A DNA stretch of 64,000 nucleotides from positions 1-64,000 of the forward strand of contig NZ_LMLH01000030.1 in the NCBI RefSeq assembly GCF_001421885.1. Direction: 5' to 3'. Under the pieces are notes generated by a model. The model made no database searches, was not told where the DNA came from, and saw only the letters and a list, made by a program, of their open reading frames with translations. How positions within the stretch are numbered: the stretch's first letter is position 1; every line of letters begins with the position of its first letter. Source of the stretch: Pseudomonas sp. Leaf48 (GTDB lineage: Bacteria > Pseudomonadota > Gammaproteobacteria > Pseudomonadales > Pseudomonadaceae). Positions 55,242 through 63,877 of the stretch are shown here, piece by piece. A program made the translations under genes and the position numbers.

Positions 55242-56884
55242 TACGAACGCGTCCTGCTAACAAGTTCTGCATGATCATCAGCAATCCTGCGAGAGATAGT
55301 GGCCAGGGCCGATCCCATTTCCCTGAAGACTTTCTCTAACTCACGCCCGATGGCTTGATCCATAGCATTAAGCTGCGCCTGCAGGGATGCGTTCGCCCGC
55401 TCGGTGGCCTCTCTGACCTGAGCTTCCACGGACCCCATAGTGCGGTTAGCAGAGCCTTGAATTAGGGACTCAGTTTGGCTGAGGTTGCCTTCTACGGTTG
55501 AACGCAACGTATTCAGCGCGGCATCAACTGTCGATGTAAGGCTGTCTTGAATCTTACCGGTCGCTTGTTTAAATGTTTCCGTCAATGAGCCAGACGCCTG
55601 CTCGATCGCCAGCCCCATTTGCTGCTCCAGGGACTTCGAATTATTCAGCATGCTTTCTAGGGTGCCGCGTACAGAGGAGCCGAACTCCTGCGCCGCATCC
55701 TTCATATTCTCGTTGATCTGTTCCGTCTGGCTGCTGATCACATGCGAGGCCTCGGTCAAGGCTGTATTGGTGAGATCAACTGAGCGCCCGAACTCCATTG
55801 AGCCCTCGTGCATGGTAGATATGACGCCCTGCATGCCATCTGAGAGCGCCTTAGAGAGAGTATCCATATGCTGTTGCAGTTCTGGCACCGCGCTTGTGGC
55901 TTTATCGCGCATAGCAATGAACACATCCAGATGCCGTTGCAGCTCCTGAATTTGGTGCTGATTGACCTGCAGAACTGGCTCTAGCTGGCCGATAGCAGTT
56001 GGAATGCTCTGGCAGTGATTATCAATTGAGCCAATGGATTGTTCAGAGGTCGTTAACGAACGACTGATAGCCTCATTAGCTGTAGCAGTACGTTCAAGCT
56101 CACGGACAGCCGTTTCGATACGTGCCTCCAGCACTTCTACATGCTGCTTGTACTGCTCCTGCCAGTCGACCATCTTACCGACAGACTCATTAAGTGCCTT
56201 GAAGTTGTCGCCAAACTGCTCCACCAAGTGCTTATTGAAGTCCTGAATCACCTGTCGAAGTGCATTGATCACCGTCTCTGTGGCAGATTGCGCCAGCATC
56301 TCGCTAAACAGAGCCAAGTGTTTAAAAAGCTTGTCCTGAAACTCGTGCTGTCCACGATCCAAGCCATTCCGGAAGTCGCCCATATCTGACCGTAATAACT
56401 TGAGTTGCCCCGCTACCGAGCCTTCCTCACTGCCCGCTAGGGAGTGATTAAGCGCCTCTAACAGCTTTTCCTGCCGGCTCATCACGCCGTAGATATGCTC
56501 AGGTGTAACTGAGTCAGGCTGCTCTGTCTTCCCGCGCGCGGGCTCAAACCACCAAGCATCCAAAGCCTTCAGCACAATTGACAGCGTCATGCCGACCAGG
56601 CTTGTGATAAATGCGGTCTTCAGACCATCGAGGAGGTCCTCAATGCTGCTTTTGATGTCGTGTGCATTGAAGTCCAGCAAACCGATAACGATACCTATGA
56701 AGGTACCCAAAATACCCAGCGATACCAGTACCGCGGGCGCATGCTCGACAAAAAAGCCGTGCTTGCCAGTTTTGCCTTGAATGATTGCCATGGCAAAGAT
56801 TGCCAACATTACCCAGATGAACAACTCAGTCATCGTCCCCGCTGAGGCGGATCTCAGTGCACCCTCAAGGTATTGGCTAATCAT
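55241..56884 (-). CDS. zorA: Zorya ZorA, MotA/ExbB-like motor protein with long coiled-coil tail
   Basis: The protein has 547 residues. Three membrane helices lie at about 20-36, 50-72 (VLVSLGILGTFIGIVIGLL) and 88-108 with MotA/ExbB character. From residue 115 to the end the protein is a long helical tail rich in Q, E and S heptads, as in ZorA, where it reaches into the cytoplasm. The ATG at 56884, with ggag upstream, overlaps the small ORF upstream by ATGA; a TTG two codons earlier is possible. The complete zorA-zorB-zorE order makes a functional system likely. Confidence 0.88.
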   Translation of the reverse strand: MISQYLEGALRSASAGTMTELFIWVMLAIFAMAIIQGKTGKHGFFVEHAPAVLVSLGILGTFIGIVIGLLDFNAHDIKSSIEDLLDGLKTAFITSLVGMTLSIVLKALDAWWFEPARGKTEQPDSVTPEHIYGVMSRQEKLLEALNHSLAGSEEGSVAGQLKLLRSDMGDFRNGLDRGQHEFQDKLFKHLALFSEMLAQSATETVINALRQVIQDFNKHLVEQFGDNFKALNESVGKMVDWQEQYKQHVEVLEARIETAVRELERTATANEAISRSLTTSEQSIGSIDNHCQSIPTAIGQLEPVLQVNQHQIQELQRHLDVFIAMRDKATSAVPELQQHMDTLSKALSDGMQGVISTMHEGSMEFGRSVDLTNTALTEASHVISSQTEQINENMKDAAQEFGSSVRGTLESMLNNSKSLEQQMGLAIEQASGSLTETFKQATGKIQDSLTSTVDAALNTLRSTVEGNLSQTESLIQGSANRTMGSVEAQVREATERANASLQAQLNAMDQAIGRELEKVFREMGSALATISRRIADDHAELVSRTRS

Positions 56885-57114
56885 TTGCAAGCTCCAGAAT
56901 CAGGCACGGAAGAAAATCCAGGGGAAGATGTCGCGCTCTCGGAAAAAGCCCAGGCTATATGGTAGTCGGCTTCTCGGTTGGCGAGCGTGACAGGGGCGGT
57001 GTAGCGAATAGTACGGTCAGTCGAATTCGATTTTAGTAAGCCGATCCGTTGCATCAGCGGTTTTAACAAGGGAAGCGTGCCCTGGACCTGCGCAATGAGG
57101 GGGGTGATATCCAT
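56881..57114 (-). CDS. small ORF coupled to zorA, function unknown
   Basis: The frame has 77 codons including the start at 57114 (aggaa just before it) and its TGA overlaps the zorA ATG (ATGA), the usual sign of coupling. The protein (MDITPLIAQVQGTLPLLKPL...) has an amphipathic start and a Ser/Pro-rich tail. It matches no Zorya subunit known to me. Against it: its first 16 codons lie opposite a protein-like plus-strand fragment (57067-57189), so one of the two readings is false there, and the junction of the island may have created this start. Confidence 0.4.
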   Translation of the reverse strand: MDITPLIAQVQGTLPLLKPLMQRIGLLKSNSTDRTIRYTAPVTLANREADYHIAWAFSESATSSPGFSSVPDSGACK

Positions 57115-57189
57115 TTCCTGACCTTCAGTCCTGAGTTAACGAATATTACCGAAAGTAAGCGTAAGTTGTTGGCGCTGATTGAACGCTGA
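57067..57189 (+). pseudogene. C-terminal fragment of an interrupted gene
   Basis: An open stretch of 40 codons between a TAA (57064-57066) and a TGA reads RALDLRNEGGDIHFLTFSPE and then LTNITESKRKLLALIER, with the amino-acid pattern of a real protein tail. There is no start. I read it as the end of a gene broken by the insertion or rearrangement that placed the Zorya genes here. Parent family not recognised. Confidence 0.35.
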
Positions 57190-57656
57190 CCCAAGCATGC
57201 AACGAACCTCGTACCGGGTATGGGCGTGAGCCATGAGATGATACAGATCGTTGGTGTCACAGAAATCGAGTCGATGGGGCTGCGGCTAACCAAGCGTTTG
57301 GGTGTGGGTCAAAGTGTGGGTCAAGGACGGTGCTTTTTATCCGGGCCGCATTCTACGTGGATTTCAGGCATTAAAAAGCCGGCTTGTGGCCGGCTTCTCG
57401 GGGACTGGCTTGGTTTATTTTTGGTAAACCGCGCCAGCCTTCAAAACGTACACCCGGATCTTGCGTCCGGCTGTGGGACCTGGCGAGAAAGTCATCTGCC
57501 GGTCGATGCGATCTGAGCCGCGTTGGGGCGGGTCGATGCGCAAATGTGGGGCGCAGCATACTGATTTTTTTGGGGAATTCCCAGTCTGGTGTGTCGGGTG
57601 GGGCGATTTTGCTGGTGTGCGGCCGCAGGTTTCGTCTGCGGCGGCGGGTTGTGCAT
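57190..57656. other. gap between the Zorya module and the S24 repressor
   Basis: About 470 bp with no gene that I can support. A short tandem duplication of GTGTGGGTCAA lies near 57301-57325. A minus-strand terminator for the repressor lies at 57372-57396. A core-like base composition returns here, so the right edge of the island may lie in this stretch. Confidence 0.4.
57372..57396 (-). terminator. terminator downstream of the S24 repressor
   Basis: On the minus strand AAGCCGGC (57396 down) pairs with GCCGGCTT and runs into TTTTT. It is 260 bp after the stop of the repressor gene, with no other gene between. Confidence 0.7.
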
Positions 57657-58403
57657 TTACAGGAAGGGCACTTGTGGCCGCCGTTTATGCAAGGTCGACC
57701 ACCAGAACACCCAGCCCAATATCCTGATGTTCTGTTCTTCAATCTGTGCCGCCCTGAAGATCTCATCCGGGTACTCGGCGCGGTTATGGCTGCGCAATCG
57801 CAGCGCGTTTCCGGGTATTCGATGCAGGTACTTGATGCGCAGCATGCCGTCATGTTCGATGGCGTAGATTTCGCCATCGATAATCTGGGTCAGTCCGCGG
57901 TCGATTGCCAAGGTGGAGCCGTCTTCAATTTTCTCGGCCATGCTGTTGCCGATCATCTGCGCGCAGATGGCGTCGATGTGTTTGACTTCCAGGGAGTCGA
58001 GGTGGCTGCGGGGCAGGCGGATGGAGTGATCACGATCTTCGATGACGTGGGTTTTGTTGGAACCGGGGGCGGTGACGGCTTCTTTATAGAAAGGCAATTC
58101 GACGTCGGTGGGTTCGACGACCGTGTAGACGCCTCGAATGGTCTGGGCGTCGAAGGTATTGCCGCTGTCGTCGAGCAGGCGCAGGTGCCGGGCGTCCTTG
58201 GGGCCTTCGCCGGTTTTCAGCCAAGCACTGTTGACGGACAGTTTTCTGGCGACTTCTTCCATGCAGTGGGCGGGCACGCCGCGGGTGTACCAGTTATGTA
58301 CATTTTGCGGTGCCGTGTCCAGGAAGTCGGCAAATCCTGTGGTCGTGATGTTCGCTGCTTCAAGTAGCTCTTTAAAGCGAGGGCCGCTGGTGTTCTTTTT
58401 CAT
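57657..58403 (-). CDS. S24/LexA-type phage repressor-like regulator
   Basis: The protein has 248 residues: an N-terminal helix-turn-helix (FADFLDTAPQNVHNWYTRGVPAHCMEEVARKLSVN) and a C-terminal S24 peptidase domain with the serine of QMIGNSMAEKIEDGS and the lysine of LRIKYLHR, so it should self-cleave after DNA damage like LexA and CI. It resembles pyocin regulator PrtR. No phage or tailocin genes are adjacent, so it is an orphan: it could control the Zorya genes on the same strand downstream or act in trans. The ATG at 58403 has only a weak site. Confidence 0.85.
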   Translation of the reverse strand: MKKNTSGPRFKELLEAANITTTGFADFLDTAPQNVHNWYTRGVPAHCMEEVARKLSVNSAWLKTGEGPKDARHLRLLDDSGNTFDAQTIRGVYTVVEPTDVELPFYKEAVTAPGSNKTHVIEDRDHSIRLPRSHLDSLEVKHIDAICAQMIGNSMAEKIEDGSTLAIDRGLTQIIDGEIYAIEHDGMLRIKYLHRIPGNALRLRSHNRAEYPDEIFRAAQIEEQNIRILGWVFWWSTLHKRRPQVPFL

Positions 58404-58568
58404 AAACACGAGTCTACTGGCGCCGGATAAGGCTTTGAATAAACGCTATGTTCAAAATCAGCGGGAAATTCGAGACCGGATGTAAGACGCTCTTGGGGAA
58501 AATTAAACAGGAAATATCGAGATAAGATCGAATTAAACGTGCTGTGTGGTTGGTGCTTTTTCGCGGCC
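58404..58568. other. promoter region of the S24 repressor
   Basis: An A/T-richer stretch with repeated GATAAGATCGAATTAAAC-like sequence around 58522-58538 and no gene. Any repressor operator should lie here. Confidence 0.4.
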
Positions 58569-58601
58569 AAAAAAAACCCCGGCTTAACCGGGGTTTTTTT
58601 T
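58569..58601. terminator. bidirectional terminator beyond ppa
   Basis: AACCCCGG and CCGGGGTT arms around a short loop, flanked by a run of A on one side and T on the other. It ends ppa transcription (minus strand, stop 32 bp away) and would shield the island from it. Confidence 0.88.
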
Positions 58602-58632
58602 GTCGCTAGCAGCTAAAAGCTACTGGCTGTAC

Positions 58633-59160
58633 TTAGCCTTTATAGGCCGCAACCGACTTGGTGATCGCTTCGCGGGCGGCGTCTGCGCCGGCCCAGCCTT
58701 CGATCTTCACCCATTTGCCTTTTTCGAGATCTTTGTAGTTCGCGAAGAAGTGCTCGATCTGCTGGATCAGCAGTGGCGGCAGGTCGGTGTATTCCTTCAC
58801 GTCGACGTACAGCTGGGACAGCTTGTCGTGTGGAACTGCGATGACTTTGGCATCGCCGCCGCCGTCGTCGGTCATGTTCAGGATGCCGACCGGGCGAGCG
58901 CGGATTACCGAGCCTGGCGCAACCGGGTAAGGGGTCACGACCAGCACGTCGAGGGGGTCACCGTCGTCAGCCAGGGTGTTCGGGATGTAACCGTAGTTGG
59001 CCGGGTAGAACATTGGGGTGGCCATGAAACGGTCAACGAACAGGCAATCGCTGTCTTTGTCGATTTCGTATTTGATCGGCGCGTGGTTGGCCGGAATCTC
59101 GATCGCGACGTAGATGTCGTTCGGCAGGTCTTTGCCAGCCGGAATCTTGCTGTAGCTCAT
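58633..59160 (-). CDS. ppa: inorganic pyrophosphatase
   Basis: The protein has 175 residues, typical for the bacterial type I enzyme. The metal-binding signature DDGDPLDVLV is present, with EIPANHAPIKYEIDKDS at the start and YGYIPNTLADDGD in the core. It hydrolyses pyrophosphate from biosynthesis in the cytoplasm. It is the first core gene to the right of the accessory island. Confidence 0.97.
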   Translation of the reverse strand: MSYSKIPAGKDLPNDIYVAIEIPANHAPIKYEIDKDSDCLFVDRFMATPMFYPANYGYIPNTLADDGDPLDVLVVTPYPVAPGSVIRARPVGILNMTDDGGGDAKVIAVPHDKLSQLYVDVKEYTDLPPLLIQQIEHFFANYKDLEKGKWVKIEGWAGADAAREAITKSVAAYKG

Positions 59161-59273
59161 TGGGCGTTGCCCCCGTTAGTTGACCAGAAACACTTGGCCG
59201 GATTGACCAAAAAGTGGCGGCGATTATAGGCATATTCCTACGGCGACGCCATGTACCAGAGGTCGTGTAGTCA

Positions 59274-60083
59274 TCAGTGAGCCCGGTAGACCGGATCTTG
59301 CGCCAGAAGTTGCCGAAGCCGGCCCAGCGGGTCCTGTCGATAGAACAGTTGCAGCTGTTCATAGACCTGTGGATACGCTTCGTGGAGCAGATCCGGGGCG
59401 CTGAAGAAGTATTCGCTGGTGACGGCAAAGAACTCGGCAGGGTTTTCCGCGGCGTAGGGGTCGATGGCGGTTTCTGCGTCGGGGTTGCGCTCCAGTTGCC
59501 GGTCGAGGTCGTCGTAGGCCTCTTGCATGATCCTGGCCCAGTCGCTGACCCGCATGTCGGCGTGCAACGGCGGCAGGCCGTTGGCGTCGCCGTTGAGCAT
59601 GTCGAGTTTGTGCGCCAGTTCGTGAATCACCAGGTTGTAGCCTTCCCAGCCGCCGCTGGCCATCACGCCCGGCCAGGCGAGGATGATCGGACCTTGCTGC
59701 CAGGCTTCGCCGCTGTGTTCGCCGTCCCACTCGTGCTCCACACCACTGGCGTCGCGATGACGCTGGGGGCTGAGAAAGTCGTCGGGGTAGAGAATGATCT
59801 CGTGGAAACCCTGATACCAGTTGAGGTCGCCCAGATGCAGCAGCGGCAGTTGCGCCTGGGCGGCGAGCAGCAGGCGTTGTTCCTGGTGCAGTTCGACACC
59901 GGGCAGGGCTGTCAGGTGTTTGTCTTCGAGAAACAGTACGCAGGCTTCGCGCAGCCAGCGGTCTTCGGCGGCGCTGATGCCATCGAGAAAGCTCAGGTGA
60001 TGGCGCACCCGTTGCCACATGTCATCGGCAATCGGGTGCCTGGCCAGGATGCGCCGGCGACGCCAGGCGCTGAGGGACCACAT
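59274..60083 (-). CDS. mtfA: MtfA-like zinc peptidase
   Basis: The protein has 269 residues. The HExxH zinc site is NLVIHELAHKLDM (His154, Glu155, His158) with a downstream glutamate in NPAEFFAVTSEYFF as the third ligand. MtfA proteins bind the repressor Mlc in enterobacteria; that role is unproven in Pseudomonas. It begins 4 bp after the DedA gene, so the two form an operon. Confidence 0.9.
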   Translation of the reverse strand: MWSLSAWRRRRILARHPIADDMWQRVRHHLSFLDGISAAEDRWLREACVLFLEDKHLTALPGVELHQEQRLLLAAQAQLPLLHLGDLNWYQGFHEIILYPDDFLSPQRHRDASGVEHEWDGEHSGEAWQQGPIILAWPGVMASGGWEGYNLVIHELAHKLDMLNGDANGLPPLHADMRVSDWARIMQEAYDDLDRQLERNPDAETAIDPYAAENPAEFFAVTSEYFFSAPDLLHEAYPQVYEQLQLFYRQDPLGRLRQLLAQDPVYRAH

Positions 60084-60087
60084 GCTG

Positions 60088-60744
60088 TCAGCGTGATTCG
60101 GCTTTGGGATTGGAGCCGCCGAGACGGCTGCGCACGACGCTGATGATCATTGGCAACAGCGACAGCAGGATGATCCCGACCACCAGCAGCGACAGATTCT
60201 GCTTGATGAACGGCACGTTGCCGAAGAAGAAGCCGAGGGTCACCAGGCCGCCAACCCACAAAATGGTGCCGAGTACGCTGAAGGCGAAGAAACGTGGGTA
60301 CGGCATCTTGCCGACGCCGGCGACGAATGGGGCGAAGGTGCGGATGATGGGCAGGAAACGCGCCAGGGTCACGGTTTTGCCGCCGTGCTTGTCATAGAAA
60401 TCATGGGTTTGTTGCAGGTAATCGCGGCGGAATATTTTCGAGTCCGGGTTGCTGAACAGCTTTTCCCCGGCTGTTCGCCCAATCAGGTAGTTGGTGCTGT
60501 CACCGAGAATCGCCGCCAGCATCAGCAGGCCGCCGAGCAATACCGGGTCCATGCCGCCACCCGCCGCAACGGCGCCGGCAATGAACAGCAGGGAGTCGCC
60601 CGGCAGGAAGGGCATGACCACCAGGCCGGTTTCACAGAAGATCACCATGAAAAGAATCGCGTAGATCCAGGTCCCGTAGTTGGTCACGAGCATGTCGAGG
60701 TAGACGTCGAGATGCAGGATGAGATCGATCGGGTTGAAATCCAT
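60088..60744 (-). CDS. DedA family membrane protein
   Basis: The protein has 218 residues with five to six hydrophobic segments and the family motifs FCETGLVVMPFLPGDSLLFIAGA near 40-62 and GRTAGEKLF. DedA proteins are implicated in moving undecaprenyl phosphate or phospholipids across the inner membrane and in proton homeostasis. The ATG at 60744 has aggtg upstream; a GTG three codons earlier has no site. Confidence 0.9.
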   Translation of the reverse strand: MDFNPIDLILHLDVYLDMLVTNYGTWIYAILFMVIFCETGLVVMPFLPGDSLLFIAGAVAAGGGMDPVLLGGLLMLAAILGDSTNYLIGRTAGEKLFSNPDSKIFRRDYLQQTHDFYDKHGGKTVTLARFLPIIRTFAPFVAGVGKMPYPRFFAFSVLGTILWVGGLVTLGFFFGNVPFIKQNLSLLVVGIILLSLLPMIISVVRSRLGGSNPKAESR

Positions 60745-60976
60745 GGAAAGCACCTATGGTGATGGCCCGGCTCAGCAGGCCTGTGCGGATGACTTCGCGT
60801 AAGACTACATGCATGCGTAGTTTATTCTTACAAGCCGGAAAAGGTCGGCATTATACGGGCCGTGAGATGAAAAGCGCGTCGAGATTGTAGCGGGGGATGT
60901 TTTCGGGGGACGGGCAGGGTGGTGCAAAGATCGTCCGAAGGCTCGGGCCGGTTCGGACGATCTCTTGCGAGGCTAT
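60745..60976. other. gap between dedA and the GNAT gene
   Basis: About 230 bp without a gene; it should contain the promoter of the dedA-mtfA pair. The palindromic arm ACTACATGCATGCGTAGT (about 60806-60823) is an imperfect inverted repeat that could be a regulator site. Confidence 0.4.
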
Positions 60977-61438
60977 TTACAGTTCGTCGCTGATCGGCAG
61001 CACGTAGTTCTTGAACTGGGTATCCACCTTGAATCCGATGGATTCATAGGTTTTCTGCGCGACTTCGTTGTTGCTGCTGGTGGAAACGCGCATGCGCACG
61101 GCATTGGTTTCCTTGGCCATTTTTTTTGCGGTGCGGATCAGATTGTCGGCGACCAACTGGCGGCGGGCGTCTTCGGCGACAAAGATGTCGTTGAGAATCC
61201 ACACGCGTTTGAGCGAAAGCGAAGAAAAGCTGGGGTACAACTGACAGAAGCCCATCAGTTTGTTGTTGTCATCATCGGCCAGGGCCAGGTAGATCACCGA
61301 TTCCTTGCGGCGCAGGCGTTTTTCGAGGAACGCCCGCGACGAGTCCGGGTACGGCAGGGAACCATAAAACTCGCGATATCTGACGAACAAGGGCACTAGC
61401 AGGTCCAGGTGTTCGAGGGTCGCTTGAATAATCCGCAT
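60977..61438 (-). CDS. GNAT family N-acetyltransferase
   Basis: The protein has 153 residues. The acetyl-CoA binding region is RVWILNDIFVAEDARRQLVADNLI, which resembles the GNAT motif A V/I-x-x-x-x-RxxG/A (here RRQLVA), followed by VRMRVSTSSNNEVAQKTYESIGF. The substrate is unknown. Next to eutC in other Pseudomonas, as I remember. Confidence 0.88.
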   Translation of the reverse strand: MRIIQATLEHLDLLVPLFVRYREFYGSLPYPDSSRAFLEKRLRRKESVIYLALADDDNNKLMGFCQLYPSFSSLSLKRVWILNDIFVAEDARRQLVADNLIRTAKKMAKETNAVRMRVSTSSNNEVAQKTYESIGFKVDTQFKNYVLPISDEL

Positions 61439-61551
61439 CGTAGGTCTCGTCTTCAAGTGGCTGTCTAACGTCATTTGACGGCAACGGGAAACCTTGGCGG
61501 CCGCGGAACGATCGTGCCTGAAACCGCAACACAAACGCAATGTGGAACGGT

Positions 61552-62388
61552 TCAGGTTTGCGGTGGGTCGAGTAGAAAGTTGCCTTTGAGCTCTGTGCCC
61601 GGGGCTGCTTCCAGCGTTTGCAGTTGCGCTTCGTCCTTCAGATTGACCCCTGAAAGCTGTCGCCGACAGGCTTCGCGCATCAAATAAAGCAAACGATGTG
61701 CCGCCACGCCATAGCTCAGCCCTTCAAGCCGGACATTGGAGATGCAGTTGCGCCAGGCATCGGTCAGGCCGACTTTGGGATTGTAAGTGAAATATAATCC
61801 CAGGCTGTCCGGCGAGCTGAGGCCGGGGCGCTCGCCGATCAGGATCACGGTCATTTTTGCTCCCAGCAACTCGCCGATTTCGTCGGCGACTGCCACGCGC
61901 CCCTGTTCCACCAGCATGACCGGTGCCATGGTCCAGCCATCTGCGGCACTCTGTTCTTCAAGGCGCGCCAGAAACGGCAGGGTGTGGCGATGAACCGCCA
62001 ATGCCGACAGGCCATCGGCGACCACGATCACCAGATCCACCCCGCCAGGATGGGCGCTAGCGTACTCGCGCAAGCGCTGCGCCGACGCATCACTGAGTTT
62101 TCGCCCCAGATCGGGGCGCTGCAGGTAACTGTTGCGATCGATTGCCGCACTGTGCAACAGCAGGCTTTCGCGGCCCTGTTCGGCCAGCTGCGAGCTGAGG
62201 GTCGCATGGTCGAATGGCAGGTGCACGGCATCTCGCGCCTGGGCATGGGCGAACTGGAAGTCCAGCTGGGCGCGGGTTGGCAGGCTGGTACCGGTGCGGC
62301 CCAAGGCAATTCTTGCCGGGGTCAGGCGGCGCAATTCCAGCCAAGGGTTGTGCGGATCGTAGGGTGGTTTATCCATGTCGGCAGTCAT
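61552..62388 (-). CDS. eutC: ethanolamine ammonia-lyase small subunit
   Basis: The protein has 278 residues. The EutC-type N-terminus (PWLELRRLTPARIALGRTGTS) and VIVVADGLSALAV with GERPGLSSPDSLGLYFTYNPKVG are typical. With EutB it forms the B12-dependent lyase converting ethanolamine to acetaldehyde and ammonia. The start overlaps the eutB stop by 4 bp (ATGA). Confidence 0.94.
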   Translation of the reverse strand: MTADMDKPPYDPHNPWLELRRLTPARIALGRTGTSLPTRAQLDFQFAHAQARDAVHLPFDHATLSSQLAEQGRESLLLHSAAIDRNSYLQRPDLGRKLSDASAQRLREYASAHPGGVDLVIVVADGLSALAVHRHTLPFLARLEEQSAADGWTMAPVMLVEQGRVAVADEIGELLGAKMTVILIGERPGLSSPDSLGLYFTYNPKVGLTDAWRNCISNVRLEGLSYGVAAHRLLYLMREACRRQLSGVNLKDEAQLQTLEAAPGTELKGNFLLDPPQT

Positions 62389-63779
62389 CCCAGTTGTGCC
62401 AGGGCCTGACGGAAGGCGGCTGGCAAGTTGCTGCCAAACCTGACCTTGCCGTCCGCCTGGGTGAAGATGCCCGTTTTCGCCAGCCATTGCTCGAACTCCG
62501 GCGCCGGCTTGAGGCCAAGGGTCTGGCGGGCGTACAGCGCGTCATGAAACGAGGTGGTCTGGTAGTTGAGCATGATGTCGTCAGAGCCGGGAATGCCCAT
62601 GATGAAGTTGATCCCGGCCACGCCCAGCAGGGTCAACAGGGTGTCCATGTCATCCTGGTCGGCCTCGGCATGGTTGGTGTAGCAGATGTCACAACCCATG
62701 GGCACGCCGAGCAACTTGCCGCAGAAATGGTCTTCGAGGCCGGCGCGGATGATCTGTTTGCCGTTGTAGAGGTATTCCGGGCCGATGAAGCCGACCACGG
62801 TGTTGACCAGAAACGGTTTGAAATGCCGTGCCACGGCGTAGGCGCGGGTTTCGCAGGTCTGCTGATCGACACCATGATGGGCATTGGCCGACAGGGCGCT
62901 GCCCTGGCCGGTTTCGAAATACATCAGGTTCTGCCCCAGGGTGCCGCGATTGAGGCTCAGGCCGGCGTCATAACCTTCCTGCAACAGGTTCAGGTTGATA
63001 CCGAAACTGGCGTTGGCCGCTTCAGTGCCGGCGATCGACTGGAATACCAGGTCCAGTGGTACACCGCGATTGACGGCTTCGATCGAGGTGGTGACGTGAG
63101 TCAGTACGCAGGCCTGGGTGGGAATTTCGTAGCGCTGGATAATCGCGTCGAGCATTTCCAGCATCGTGCAAATCGACGCGATGCTGTCGGTGGCGGGGTT
63201 GATGCCAATCATGGCATCACCATTGCCGTGCAGCAGGCCATCGAGAATGCTGGCAGCGATCCCGGCCGGTTCGTCGGTGGGATGGTTGGGTTGCAGGCGC
63301 GTGGACAATCGGCCACGCAGGCCCAAGGTGCCGCGAAACTTTGTGACCACGCGGATTTTCTGGGCCACCAGCACCAGATCCTGTACGCGCATGATCTTCG
63401 ACACGGCGGCGGCCATTTCCGGGGTCAGGCCGGGGGCCAGCGCGCGCAGGCTGTGTTCGTCGGCGGCGTCGCTGAGCAACCAGTCGCGGAAATCGCCGAC
63501 GGTGAGGTGGCTGACGATGGCAAAGGCCTGCTTGTCATGGGTGTCGATGATCAACCGGGTAACTTCATCGGTTTCGTAGGGAATCAGCGCTTCCTGCAGG
63601 AAGTGACTCAGCGGGATGTCGGCCAGGGTCATTTGCGCGGCCACACGCTCGCCATCGTTGAGCGCGGCGACACCGGCCAGAAAGTCCCCGGAGCGTGCCG
63701 GGCTGGCTTTGGCCATGACGTCCTTGAGGTCGTCGAAGCGGTAGGTCTGGGCGCCCACGCTATGGGAAAAACTTGCCAT
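62385..63779 (-). CDS. eutB: ethanolamine ammonia-lyase large subunit
   Basis: The protein has 464 residues, the usual size. Typical segments are NHPTDEPAGIAASILDGLLHGNGDAMIGINPATDS, FQSIAGTEAANASFGI and GCDICYTNHAEADQDDMD, with the adenosylcobalamin barrel in the C-terminal half. The chosen ATG (63779) begins with MASFSHSVG, the family N-terminus. The enzyme needs B12; btuF and btuB are in the same window. Confidence 0.95.
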   Translation of the reverse strand: MASFSHSVGAQTYRFDDLKDVMAKASPARSGDFLAGVAALNDGERVAAQMTLADIPLSHFLQEALIPYETDEVTRLIIDTHDKQAFAIVSHLTVGDFRDWLLSDAADEHSLRALAPGLTPEMAAAVSKIMRVQDLVLVAQKIRVVTKFRGTLGLRGRLSTRLQPNHPTDEPAGIAASILDGLLHGNGDAMIGINPATDSIASICTMLEMLDAIIQRYEIPTQACVLTHVTTSIEAVNRGVPLDLVFQSIAGTEAANASFGINLNLLQEGYDAGLSLNRGTLGQNLMYFETGQGSALSANAHHGVDQQTCETRAYAVARHFKPFLVNTVVGFIGPEYLYNGKQIIRAGLEDHFCGKLLGVPMGCDICYTNHAEADQDDMDTLLTLLGVAGINFIMGIPGSDDIMLNYQTTSFHDALYARQTLGLKPAPEFEQWLAKTGIFTQADGKVRFGSNLPAAFRQALAQLG

Positions 63780-63877
63780 TTCAGTCTCCGTTTCAAATGG
63801 GACAGTGCGCTGCCCGGGGCCGGCCTTGGCTGAGCATGCCACGCCCGGTGTGGGCAGCGCACTTCAATGCAGCGGAC

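Noticed and set aside
57136..57234. 32-residue minus-strand frame starting MAHAHTRYEV
   Set aside because: Very short, no ribosome binding site of note, and it lies opposite the plus-strand gene tail.
57384..58367. 327-codon plus-strand open frame opposite the S24 repressor
   Set aside because: Antisense to a recognisable repressor gene, and no family sequence can be read in it.
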